Source of the DNA: Mycobacterium sp.
GTDB taxonomy: Bacteria > Actinomycetota > Actinomycetes > Mycobacteriales > Mycobacteriaceae
Assembly (NCBI GenBank): GCA_018882545.1
Contig: VERS01000006.1
Coordinates: 1-14,367, forward strand
Reading direction: 5' to 3'
Length of the DNA stretch: 14,367 bases
Positions 6,916 to 14,082 of this stretch are shown here, in pieces (positions within the stretch are counted from its first letter, which is position 1; every line of letters starts with the position of its first letter). The position numbers and the translations under genes are program-made. The notes under the pieces are model-generated. The model saw only the letters and a list, made by a program, of their open reading frames with translations, had not been told where the DNA came from and did no database searches.

Positions 6916-7500
6916 ATGACTGAGCCGACGGAATCGCCGGAGCGCGCAACTCCGACGCCGGGTACGCCACCGCCGGCGGGACCGCCGCCCTACCCCTATG
7001 CATATCCGCCCGGCCCGCCCGGCGCGCCCGGCACACCCGGCACGTCGGCGCAGGGGCTCCCCCCGGGGCCCTACCCGGGCGGCTACCCGCCCCCACCGAT
7101 GCCCTACGGCGACTACTATCCCGGCGCACCCGCGGCTGCCCCGCGCAACGGCCTCGGTGTGGCAGCGCTGGTGGTGGCGATCATCGCGCTGCTGGCCTCC
7201 TGCTCGGTCGCCGGTGGTCTGATCCTCGGCGGCACAGCGGTGATCCTCGGGTTCCTGGCACGTGGCCGGGTCAAGCGGGGTGAGGCCAACAACGGCGGCC
7301 TCGCCCTCACCGGGATCGTGCTGGGCGGACTCGCCATACTGATCAGCCTGGCCTTCATCGCCATGTACGTCGGTATCTTCAACAACTACGGCGGGCGCGA
7401 ACTGATCACTTGCATCCAGGATGCCGGCGGGGACAACACCGGCGTACAGGCCTGCATGGACGCGTTCCAGCAGCGGGTCGAGGCCGGCCAGGGTCGCTGA
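6916..7500 (+). CDS. Proline-rich DUF4190-type membrane protein
   Basis: This 194-residue protein has a disordered cytoplasmic N-terminus of about 75 residues, rich in Pro, Gly and Tyr, with a short collagen-like run (PPGPPGAPGTPGT, 31-43). Two membrane helices follow (about 79-115 and 127-155). The ILGFLARGRVKRGEANNGGLALTGIVLGG segment (110-138) is typical of DUF4190 proteins. The tail (156-194) carries Cys166 and Cys180, which could form a disulfide if it lies outside. Function is unknown; similar actinobacterial proteins with proline-rich tails are often found near envelope genes. The ATG at 6916 is preferred, with GAGGTGA at 6898-6904 and GGGA at 6908-6911 upstream; an in-frame GTG at 6901 would overlap GAGGTGA. 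It is convergent with tesB. Confidence 0.82.
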   Translation: MTEPTESPERATPTPGTPPPAGPPPYPYAYPPGPPGAPGTPGTSAQGLPPGPYPGGYPPPPMPYGDYYPGAPAAAPRNGLGVAALVVAIIALLASCSVAGGLILGGTAVILGFLARGRVKRGEANNGGLALTGIVLGGLAILISLAFIAMYVGIFNNYGGRELITCIQDAGGDNTGVQACMDAFQQRVEAGQGR

Positions 7501-7506
7501 GCCGGC
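7483..7506. terminator. Weak hairpin between DUF4190 gene and tesB
   Basis: GCCGGC (7483-7488) pairs with GCCGGC (7501-7506) across a 12-nt loop that contains the DUF4190 stop codon, where two genes converge. There is no T-tract. The terminator role is inferred only from position. Confidence 0.25.
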
Positions 7507-7527
7507 GCCTCCACCCGACTCGCCGCG

Positions 7528-8430
7528 CTACTGCGACGGAAAGTACTTCACAACGCCCTCTTGGGCGACGGTGGCCACCACCTCGCCGGCCCGGTTGAAG
7601 AAGTGCCCCATGCCCAGGCCGCGGGACTCCGCGGCCACCGGCGATGCCGTGGCGTACAACACCCAGTCGGCGAAGTCGACCGGGCGGTGAAACCAGATGG
7701 AATGGTTGATCGTCACGGCGAAGATGCGGTCCCATCCCCAGGACAGACCGTGGGTGGTGATGATCGAGTCCAGCACCGTGGTGTCCGAGGCGTACACCAT
7801 CGCGGCCGTGTGCAGCACCGGGTCATCAGGCATCGGGCCCGACGCCGTCATCCAGACCCGGTTGCGGTCCAGCCGGTGGCCTTTGTCGCGCATCACCCAC
7901 GCGGGGTCGTTGGTGTAGCGCCATTCGATCGGCCGCATGGCGTTGACGAAGTGCGGGACGACGGTCTCGTATCCGACCAGCAACTCGTCGATGGTCGGCA
8001 GGGTGTGCGGATCCGGGACGGCCGGAGCGGTCGAATTGTGTTCCAGCCCCGAGCCCCCGACCAGGTAGGACACCAGGGCGGTGGCGAGCAACTTGCCGTT
8101 CTGCACGGCGTCGACCCTGCGGTTGGCGAAACGACGTTCGTCGCGCAGCCGGAAGACGCGGAACTCGATGTCGTGGGCGGGGTCACCACCGGCGATGAAA
8201 TGCACCGACAGGGCGCTGGGCGGTAGATCCGGATTCACGGTGCGACTTGCGGCGGTGAACGCCTGGGCCATCAACTGGCCGCCGAAAGTGCGCACCGGAT
8301 TCTTCCGGGGGTGCCGACCGGTGAAGAGGTCTTCGCCACCCGGCGACTTTTCGAGGGGGGAAAGCTCGAGGATGGAGAGCAGTTCGTCGAGATCAGATCT
8401 TCCGGCCAGCGAAAACTCACCGTGGGGCAC
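7528..8430 (-). CDS. tesB: Acyl-CoA thioesterase II
   Basis: This enzyme hydrolyses acyl-CoA to free fatty acid and CoA. The 300-residue protein has the double hot-dog fold of the TesB family. The N-terminal domain contains RTFGGQLMAQA (47-57) and SALSVHFIAGGDP (72-84), and the C-terminal domain contains INHSIWFHRPVDFADW (241-256). The triad known from E. coli TesB (Asp204, Thr228, Gln278) is conserved as Asp216 (YASDTT), Thr240 (AVTINHS) and Gln290 (VAQEGVVKYF). It closely resembles M. tuberculosis TesB1 (Rv1618) as I remember it. The start is GTG at 8430, with GAGAGG 6 nt upstream. It begins 13 nt after the pyk stop, so the two genes are probably co-transcribed. The extra N-terminal residues before DLDELL are slightly longer than in TesB1. 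Confidence 0.95.
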   Translation of the reverse strand: MPHGEFSLAGRSDLDELLSILELSPLEKSPGGEDLFTGRHPRKNPVRTFGGQLMAQAFTAASRTVNPDLPPSALSVHFIAGGDPAHDIEFRVFRLRDERRFANRRVDAVQNGKLLATALVSYLVGGSGLEHNSTAPAVPDPHTLPTIDELLVGYETVVPHFVNAMRPIEWRYTNDPAWVMRDKGHRLDRNRVWMTASGPMPDDPVLHTAAMVYASDTTVLDSIITTHGLSWGWDRIFAVTINHSIWFHRPVDFADWVLYATASPVAAESRGLGMGHFFNRAGEVVATVAQEGVVKYFPSQ

Positions 8431-8436
8431 GCGCCG

Positions 8437-8442
8437 CCTCTC
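8437..8442 (-). promoter_or_regulatory. Shine-Dalgarno of tesB
   Basis: On the minus strand GAGAGG (8442-8437) lies 6 nt upstream of the GTG at 8430. It supports that start and sits in the short gap after the pyk stop. Confidence 0.55.
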
Positions 8443-8443
8443 G

Positions 8444-9859
8444 CTAGTGGTCGTTCTCCCCGATCCGGTGGACGTGAATCAGGTTGGTTGAGCCTACTGT
8501 GCCGGGCGGTGCGCCCGCGACGATGATCACCAGGTCGCCGCGCTGGTATCGCCCCATCTCAAGCATCAGGTGATCCACCTGTCGGACCATGTCGTCGGTG
8601 CTGTCGGCGTGGGGCACCACGAACGTCTCAGCACCCCACGTCAGCGCGAGTTGGCTGCGGATCTCCGGCGCGGTGACGAACGCCAGCAGCGGCAGCCGGC
8701 TGTGCAACCGGGCCAGCCGACGCACGGTGTCGCCCGAGGAGGTGAACGCGATGAGAGCTTTGGCATCAAGGCGCTCACCGATATCCCTTGCTGCGTAAGA
8801 GATTACCCCGCGCTTGGACCGTGGGACATGGCTCAGCGGTGGCGGCGGGTTGTTCTCCTCCATCGAGCAGATGATCCGGGCCATCGTGCGCACCGCCTCG
8901 ATCGGAAACTTACCTACCGAGGTCTCACCGGAGAGCATGACCGCATCCGCGCCATCGAGCACTGCGTTGGCGACATCGGAGGCCTCCGCGCGGGTCGGCC
9001 GGGAGTTCTCGATCATCGACTCGAGCATCTGGGTGGCCACGATCACCGGCTTGGCGTGCTCGCGGGCGATCTGGATCGCCCGCTTCTGCACAAGTGGGAC
9101 CTCCTCAAGTGGGAGTTCGACACCCAGGTCGCCGCGGGCGACCATGATCGCGTCGAAGGCCGTGACGATCCCCTCGAGGTCCGCCACCGCTTCGGGCTTC
9201 TCAAGTTTCGCGATCACCGGAACCCGGCGGCCCACCCGGTCCATCACCTGATGGACCAACTCGGCATCGCTCGGTGACCGGACGAAGGACAGCGCTACCA
9301 GGTCGACCCCGACCTTCAGGGCGAACTCCAGATCGGCGATGTCCTTCTCCGACAGCGCCGGAACGGAGAACTTCATGCCCGGCATGGACAGGCCCTTGTT
9401 GTTGCTGACCGGGCCGCCCTCAGTGACCGTGCACACCACATCGTCGCCGTCGACGTGTTCGACGACCAGCGCCACCTTGCCGTCGTCGACGAGGAGCCGG
9501 TCACCGGGCTGGGCGTCTCGGGCCAGGTTCTTGTAGGTGGTCGACACTCGATCGTGGGTGCCTTCGCAGTCCTGCACGGTGATTCGCACCGTTTCCCCGT
9601 TGGCCCATACCGTCGGGCCGTCGGCGAAACGGCCCAGCCGAATCTTGGGGCCCTGGAGGTCGGCGAGGATGCCGACCGCCCGACCGGTGGCATCGGAGGC
9701 GTGCCGAACCCGGTTGTAGGAAGCCTCGTGATCGCTGTAGTCGCCGTGGCTGAAGTTCAGCCGGGCTACGTCCATCCCTGCCTCGACGAGTGCCCTGACC
9801 TGGGTGTCGTTATCGGTAGCAGGGCCGAGGGTGCAGACGATCTTGGCGCGCCGGGTCAC
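8444..9859 (-). CDS. pyk: Pyruvate kinase
   Basis: This cytoplasmic glycolytic enzyme transfers phosphate from phosphoenolpyruvate to ADP. At 471 residues it is full length. Visible elements are [13 protein letters not shown] (3-15), [10 protein letters not shown] (35-44), [12 protein letters not shown] (65-76), a B domain (about 70-165), the active-site signature [10 protein letters not shown] with catalytic Lys218 and metal ligand Glu220, the second metal ligand Asp244 in [10 protein letters not shown], and [22 protein letters not shown] (285-306). The C-terminal effector domain ends with [21 protein letters not shown]. Lys72 occupies the position of muscle Glu117, a change linked in the family to K+-independent activity. 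The start is GTG at 9859 with a TATGCT -10 box 8 nt upstream, suggesting a leaderless mRNA. It forms an operon with tesB and matches M. tuberculosis pykA (Rv1617) in sequence and position. Confidence 0.97.
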   Translation of the reverse strand: MTRRAKIVCTLGPATDNDTQVRALVEAGMDVARLNFSHGDYSDHEASYNRVRHASDATGRAVGILADLQGPKIRLGRFADGPTVWANGETVRITVQDCEGTHDRVSTTYKNLARDAQPGDRLLVDDGKVALVVEHVDGDDVVCTVTEGGPVSNNKGLSMPGMKFSVPALSEKDIADLEFALKVGVDLVALSFVRSPSDAELVHQVMDRVGRRVPVIAKLEKPEAVADLEGIVTAFDAIMVARGDLGVELPLEEVPLVQKRAIQIAREHAKPVIVATQMLESMIENSRPTRAEASDVANAVLDGADAVMLSGETSVGKFPIEAVRTMARIICSMEENNPPPPLSHVPRSKRGVISYAARDIGERLDAKALIAFTSSGDTVRRLARLHSRLPLLAFVTAPEIRSQLALTWGAETFVVPHADSTDDMVRQVDHLMLEMGRYQRGDLVIIVAGAPPGTVGSTNLIHVHRIGENDH

Positions 9860-9867
9860 GACGCCTG

Positions 9868-9873
9868 AGCATA
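9868..9873 (-). promoter_or_regulatory. -10 element of the pyk-tesB operon
   Basis: On the minus strand TATGCT (9873-9868) matches TANNNT and lies 8 nt before the GTG at 9859. A leaderless or near-leaderless pyk transcript is likely, independent of the upstream trp-lgt transcript. Confidence 0.5.
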
Positions 9874-9887
9874 GTCCGGTTGGGTGC

Positions 9888-10283
9888 CTACAGCCCCACC
9901 ATCGTTGGAACCAGAGGGAATCCGGGCAGATTCCGCACGACCGTCCATCCGATCGTGGCGACCGCGAGCACCACGAGCAGGGCCGTGGTGACCACCGGCT
10001 TGCCGTGGCGCCGGCGCGCTAGTGCCCAGACCGCCAGCAGGGGCAGGCCGATGAGTAGGAAAACGTTGTCGGAGGCCGCCGCCGCGAGGTTTCCGTGCAA
10101 CACATCGTGGGTCATCCGCAGGCCGCCGCAGGCCGGGCAGGCCCATCCGGTGATGAGGTTGAAGGGACAGAACGGGAACACCGCGCCGGGCCGGTGCGGG
10201 TCCACCACGGCGACGTAGGCCAATGCGGCCGCCCCCAGCGCAGCCGACCCCGCGACCACCAGGCTGTTGGTCTTGGCCGTCAT
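9888..10283 (-). CDS. DUF2752 membrane protein
   Basis: This 131-residue protein resembles M. tuberculosis Rv1616 in size and position. It has a first helix (about 8-27) and the family motif CPFNLITGWACPACGGLRMTHDVLHG (39-64) with Cys39, Cys49 and Cys52. Two more helices lie at about 71-89 and 98-115. The conserved CPxCGGxR motif could bind a metal or take part in thiol chemistry, but the family has no established function. The ATG at 10283 is chosen for length agreement with Rv1616 and because a CATGCT box sits 7 nt upstream, extended by TGG (10299-10291). An in-frame ATG at 10295 would add four residues. It lies 25 bp after lgt on the same strand, so read-through from the trp-lgt operon is likely, and 28 bp upstream of pyk. 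Confidence 0.82.
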   Translation of the reverse strand: MTAKTNSLVVAGSAALGAAALAYVAVVDPHRPGAVFPFCPFNLITGWACPACGGLRMTHDVLHGNLAAAASDNVFLLIGLPLLAVWALARRRHGKPVVTTALLVVLAVATIGWTVVRNLPGFPLVPTMVGL

Positions 10284-10308
10284 GGTCGCAAGCATGCCAG
10301 AATTCGCG

Positions 10309-11958
10309 TCAGTCGCCGCGACTGCCCGCGCCCCAGAGCAGGCGCTTGAGGGTCGAGCCCTTCAGCTTTTCCGATTCCTCGCTGGGATCGTCGGCTGGCT
10401 GGCCCTGCTCCGGTTGACCCTCGGCGTCTGCCGCGGCCGGCGGCGCTGCCTCGACGATCCGCTCGTCGGATCCGACAGCGTCGGCATCGACCCCCGACAC
10501 CGACGGCACCTGGTCGACGGCACCGTCTGATTCGTAGACCACGACGGTTGCGGCCTCGGCCGGGCCGTCGGCGCTGCTGTCGGAGGTGGGCTCGGCACTG
10601 CCGTCCTGGTAGACGATGACGGTAGCCGCGTCACTGCCGGTCTCGGTCTCGACGATCTCGACGGCCTCGACGATCTCGACGGCCTCGACGGCCTCGACGG
10701 CCTCGACGGCCTCGGCGATCTCGTCGGCTTCGGCGATCTCGTCGGCTTCGGCGGCCGCGGCGATCTTCGCGATCACGGCCTCGGTCTCCACGGCCTCGGC
10801 CGCCAGGGCCTCGGCGTCCGCGGCCTCGGCGTCCGCGGCCCCGGTCTCCACGGCCTCGGCCGCCAGGGCCTCGGTTTCCACGGCCTCGGTCTCGACAGCC
10901 ACCGTCTCGGTGTCCGCAGGTTCCTCGGTGACGAACTCCTCGACATCGAGGTCGCCAACCGCCGCGGCGTCCTCAATCTCGTGTTCACCGGCAACCGTCG
11001 CCGCGGCCACGATCCCGCTGCCCTTGGCCGCCATGACCAGATCCTCGGCCCACTCCTCGACCCGTGACTCGGCGTCGATCTCTGCGACCTGCCTGCCGCG
11101 CAACGAATCCGGGTTCTCCCGGCCCCGCGGTGCCAGAAGCATGTAAACGACGGCGCCGATGAACACGAACGTCGCGGTGAAGACGTTGATCCGGATGCCG
11201 GCGATCTCGGTGGCGGCGTCGTCGCGCATCAACTCGATCCAGAACCGGCCCAGGCAGTAGGACGCCACGTACAGGGCGAAAAGCCGGCCGTGACCAAGCC
11301 GGAACCTGCGGTCGGCCCAGAGCAGGAACACGAACACCAGCAGGTTCCACAGCAGTTCGTAGAGGAAGGTCGGGTGCACCACCGCCGCGACCTCACCGGT
11401 CGACACCCCGTCCAGGGAATGCACGTTGACCACCCCGGACGTATCGCGGCGGTAGAAGATCTCCATACCCCAGGGGACCGTGGTCTCGCGCCCGTACAGT
11501 TCCTGGTTGAAGTAGTTGCCCAGACGTCCGATGGCCTGTGCCAGCACGATCCCCGGGGCCACCGCGTCACCGAAGGCCGGGAGTGGAATTCCCCTGCGGC
11601 GACAGGCGATCCACGCCCCAACCCCCCCGAGCGCGACCGCGCCCCAGATGCCCAGGCCGCCCTCCCAGATCCGCAGCGCGGCACCCAGTCCGGCCCCGTC
11701 GGGCCCGAAGTAGGTCTTCCAGTCAGTGAGCACGTGATAGAGCCGACCGCCGACCAGGCCGAACGGAACCGCCCACAGGGCCACGTCGTAGACCACCCCG
11801 CGCTCACCGCCCCGCGCCGCCCAGCGACGGTCACCGACCACCAGGGCGGCGATGATCCCCGCGATGATGCACAGGGCGTAGGCGCGGATGGGTATCGGCC
11901 CGAGGTACCAGACGCCCTGCCCCGGACTCGGGAAATAGGCAAGCACCGTTGTCGTCAC
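10309..11958 (-). CDS. lgt: Prolipoprotein diacylglyceryl transferase with long acidic repeat tail
   Basis: Lgt transfers diacylglycerol from phosphatidylglycerol to the lipobox cysteine of prelipoproteins in the cytoplasmic membrane. Residues 1-280 form the enzyme core with about seven membrane helices. Landmarks are [10 protein letters not shown] (20-29), [11 protein letters not shown] (70-80), the Lgt signature [15 protein letters not shown] with Arg145 (142-156), [11 protein letters not shown] (195-205) and [11 protein letters not shown] with Arg238 (237-247). The start is GTG at 11958, overlapping the trpA TGA by 4 nt. The protein is 549 residues, against about 290 in E. coli and about 468 recalled for M. 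tuberculosis. Residues 281-549 form an acidic tail, with Ala/Glu/Val/Thr repeats at about 338-440 and a short basic amphipathic end ([17 protein letters not shown], 531-547). The tail is presumably cytoplasmic and disordered, with unknown role. Confidence 0.95.
   Translation of the reverse strand: MTTTVLAYFPSPGQGVWYLGPIPIRAYALCIIAGIIAALVVGDRRWAARGGERGVVYDVALWAVPFGLVGGRLYHVLTDWKTYFGPDGAGLGAALRIWEGGLGIWGAVALGGVGAWIACRRRGIPLPAFGDAVAPGIVLAQAIGRLGNYFNQELYGRETTVPWGMEIFYRRDTSGVVNVHSLDGVSTGEVAAVVHPTFLYELLWNLLVFVFLLWADRRFRLGHGRLFALYVASYCLGRFWIELMRDDAATEIAGIRINVFTATFVFIGAVVYMLLAPRGRENPDSLRGRQVAEIDAESRVEEWAEDLVMAAKGSGIVAAATVAGEHEIEDAAAVGDLDVEEFVTEEPADTETVAVETEAVETEALAAEAVETGAADAEAADAEALAAEAVETEAVIAKIAAAAEADEIAEADEIAEAVEAVEAVEAVEIVEAVEIVETETGSDAATVIVYQDGSAEPTSDSSADGPAEAATVVVYESDGAVDQVPSVSGVDADAVGSDERIVEAAPPAAADAEGQPEQGQPADDPSEESEKLKGSTLKRLLWGAGSRGD
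10648..10764. repeat. 9-bp tandem repeat array inside lgt
   Basis: Thirteen consecutive 9-bp units follow the pattern CTCGACGGC or CTCGACGAT on the plus strand. The left units are nearly identical, including four exact CTCGACGGC copies at 10675-10710; the right ones have diverged to CTCGTCGGC, TTCGGCGAT and CGCGGCGAT. The array is in frame and encodes the AVE/IVE/ADEIAE part of the Lgt tail, about residues 399-437. Unit-number changes would keep the frame, so length polymorphism between strains is likely. Confidence 0.85.
10782..10874. repeat. 33-bp exact repeat, 60-bp period, inside lgt
   Basis: The 33 bp at 10782-10814 recur exactly at 10842-10874. The 60-bp period equals 20 codons, and the copies encode [10 protein letters not shown] at residues 363-372 and 383-392 of the Lgt tail. 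A further partial match to CTCCACGGCCTCGG follows each side, so the block looks like an in-frame duplication built from smaller VETEA units. Confidence 0.85.
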
Positions 11959-12767
11959 GTCGCAGGCACCCTCTCTCGAACACCGACGGCAAGTTCCTCG
12001 GTCAGCGTCCGGACGGCGGCGACCCCGTCGTCTGTCAACGCCGATACCAGGGCCGAGCCGACGATCACCCCGTCGGCGAAGTGGGCGATCTCGGCCGCCT
12101 GTTCCCGCGAGCGCACCCCCAGCCCGACCCCCACCGGAATATCGGAGATGTCCTTGATCCGGCGGACCAGCTCCGGAGCGGCGCCCGACACCGCGTCGCG
12201 GGCGCCGGTGACACCCATCGTGGACGCCGCGTAGACGAAACCGCGGCACGATTCGACCGTCCGAGCCAGCCGTTCGGGCGTCGACGAGGGGGCGACCAGG
12301 AAAATCCGGTCCAGATCGTGCTGTTCGGAGGCCGCCAGCCAGGTATCGGCCTCATCGGGTATCAGGTCGGGGGTGATCATGCCCAACCCACCGGCGGCGG
12401 CGAGGTCGCGGGCGAAAGCCTCGACCCCGTAGTGCAGCACCGGATTCCAGTAGGTCATCACCACCGCATTGCCGCCGGCGGCACTGATCGCCTCGACGGC
12501 CCGCAACGTGTCCCGGACCCGCACCCCGTTCCGCAGCGCCACATCGGTGGCGGTCGCGATCACCGGGCCGTCCATCCCGGGATCGGAGTAGGGCACACCC
12601 ACCTCGATGATGTCGCACTCGCCGCTCATGGCGACCATGGCGTCGACCGACGTCGGCACATCGGGGTACCCGGTGGGCAGGTAACCGATGAGCGCGGCGC
12701 GACCCTGTGCGCGGCAGGCGTCAAAAACCGGGCCCAGCCGACCCGGCGGGCTGTGCTGAACGGTCAT
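11955..12767 (-). CDS. trpA: Tryptophan synthase alpha subunit
   Basis: TrpA cleaves indole-3-glycerol phosphate to indole and glyceraldehyde-3-phosphate, and indole passes through a tunnel to TrpB. The 270-residue protein is a full-length TIM barrel. It has [11 protein letters not shown] (26-36), catalytic Glu55 and Asp66 in [16 protein letters not shown] (53-68), [11 protein letters not shown] (104-114), LIPDEAD (135-141), the loop [13 protein letters not shown] (179-191) and phosphate-binding GVGLGV (213-218) and [11 protein letters not shown] (231-241). The ATG overlaps the trpB TGA (ATGA) and the TGA overlaps the lgt GTG (GTGA), so trpB, trpA and lgt should be translated in a coupled series. 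The equivalent in M. tuberculosis is Rv1613. Confidence 0.97.
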   Translation of the reverse strand: MTVQHSPPGRLGPVFDACRAQGRAALIGYLPTGYPDVPTSVDAMVAMSGECDIIEVGVPYSDPGMDGPVIATATDVALRNGVRVRDTLRAVEAISAAGGNAVVMTYWNPVLHYGVEAFARDLAAAGGLGMITPDLIPDEADTWLAASEQHDLDRIFLVAPSSTPERLARTVESCRGFVYAASTMGVTGARDAVSGAAPELVRRIKDISDIPVGVGLGVRSREQAAEIAHFADGVIVGSALVSALTDDGVAAVRTLTEELAVGVRERVPAT

Positions 12768-14059
12768 GACACTCCCGGCCCCGAGCCGTTGGCGTTGTTG
12801 GCGTCGAACAATCCGAACCAGCGCGCGGCGGTCTCCACGTCCTTGTCACCGCGGCCGGACAGGTTGATCAGGATGATCGACTCCGGCCCGAGTTCGGCGG
12901 CCAGGTCGACCGTCCCGGACACGGCATGCGCGGTCTCGATCGCGGGGATGATGCCCTCCAGCCGGCACAACAACCGGAAGGCCTCCATCGCCTGGGTGTC
13001 GGTGATCGGCCGGTACTCGGTCCGGCCGAGTTCCTTGAGGAAGGCGTGCTCGGGGCCGACGCCGGGATAGTCCAAGCCCGCTGAGATGGAATGGGATTCG
13101 ATGGTCTGCCCATCGGCGTCCTGGAGCAGGTAGGAGTAGGAACCCTGGAAGGCGCCGGGGGAACCGCCGCTGAACGTGGCCGCGTGCCGGCCGGTCTCCA
13201 CGCCGTCCCCGGCAGCCTCGAAGCCGATCAGGCGAACCTGCGGGTCGTCGATGAAGGCGTGGAAGATGCCGATCGCGTTCGATCCCCCTCCCACGCAGGC
13301 CGTCACCGCATCGGGCAACCGGCCCGTCATCGCCAGCATCTGGGCGCGTGCTTCCAGTCCGATCACGCGCTGGAAGTCGCGAACCATCATCGGGAACGGA
13401 TGCGGACCGGCGGCGGTACCGAAGCAGTAGTAGGTGCGCTCCGCGTTGGTCACCCAGTCCCGGAAGGCGTCGTTGATCGCGTCCTTGAGGGTCCGGGACC
13501 CGGACTGCACCGCGACCACCTCGGCGCCGAGCAACCGCATCCGGGCCACATTGAGCGCCTGACGGGCGGTGTCCACGGCGCCCATGTAGATCACGCACTC
13601 CAGGCCGAGCAACGCGCAGGCCGTGGCGGTGGCCACCCCGTGTTGGCCGGCACCGGTCTCGGCGATGACCCTGGTCTTGCCCATCTGACGAGCCAGCAGA
13701 GCCTGTCCGAGAACATTGTTGATCTTGTGTGAGCCGGTGTGGTTGAGATCCTCGCGCTTGAGGAAGATCCGTGCCCCGCCGGCGTGTTCGCTCAGGCGGG
13801 TCGCCTCGTACATCGGCGAGGGCCGGCCGGCGTAGTGAGTCTGCAGCCGATCGAGCTCATCGAGGAAACTCTGGTCGGCACGGGCCTTTTCGTAGGCGGC
13901 CGTGACCTCCTCGATGACGGCCATCAGCGCCTCGGGAACATAGCGACCGCCGAAGGCCCCGAAGTGCCCGCGAGCATCGGGGTCGTGGGCAGTCGGTTCG
14001 GCGACCGCCACGCTGGCGGTGGGGAGGCGGGGCGGATCGGTGGAGGTGATGTCGGCCAT
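12764..14059 (-). CDS. trpB: Tryptophan synthase beta subunit
   Basis: TrpB is the pyridoxal-phosphate enzyme that joins indole to serine to make tryptophan in the alpha2-beta2 complex. The 431-residue protein has [16 protein letters not shown] (31-46), the PLP-binding Lys112 in HTGSHKINN (107-115), [12 protein letters not shown] (134-145), the PLP-phosphate loop GGGSNAIG (257-264), Glu371-region contacts in [12 protein letters not shown] (368-379) and SGRGDKD (401-407). About 28 extra N-terminal residues precede the conserved start of the family; the ATG at 14059 follows the trpC stop by 23 nt and has a modest GGGA upstream. No better internal start is obvious. The gene is followed by trpA with a 4-nt overlap. 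Confidence 0.97.
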   Translation of the reverse strand: MADITSTDPPRLPTASVAVAEPTAHDPDARGHFGAFGGRYVPEALMAVIEEVTAAYEKARADQSFLDELDRLQTHYAGRPSPMYEATRLSEHAGGARIFLKREDLNHTGSHKINNVLGQALLARQMGKTRVIAETGAGQHGVATATACALLGLECVIYMGAVDTARQALNVARMRLLGAEVVAVQSGSRTLKDAINDAFRDWVTNAERTYYCFGTAAGPHPFPMMVRDFQRVIGLEARAQMLAMTGRLPDAVTACVGGGSNAIGIFHAFIDDPQVRLIGFEAAGDGVETGRHAATFSGGSPGAFQGSYSYLLQDADGQTIESHSISAGLDYPGVGPEHAFLKELGRTEYRPITDTQAMEAFRLLCRLEGIIPAIETAHAVSGTVDLAAELGPESIILINLSGRGDKDVETAARWFGLFDANNANGSGPGVS

Positions 14060-14082
14060 GTCGGGTCCCAGCCGGTGGCTGC

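Noticed and set aside
10648..10874. CRISPR-like array
   Set aside because: The repeats are contiguous short units with no unique spacers and lie in frame in a coding sequence.
10616..11146. Ser/Ala/Thr-rich open frame on the plus strand, opposite the lgt tail
   Set aside because: It is the mirror of the repeat array in lgt; repeats keep several frames open at once. No start signal or domain supports it.
11959..12249. Upstream extension of the Lgt frame into trpA
   Set aside because: This is trpA read out of frame; the GTG at 11958 overlapping the trpA stop gives the expected Lgt N-terminus.
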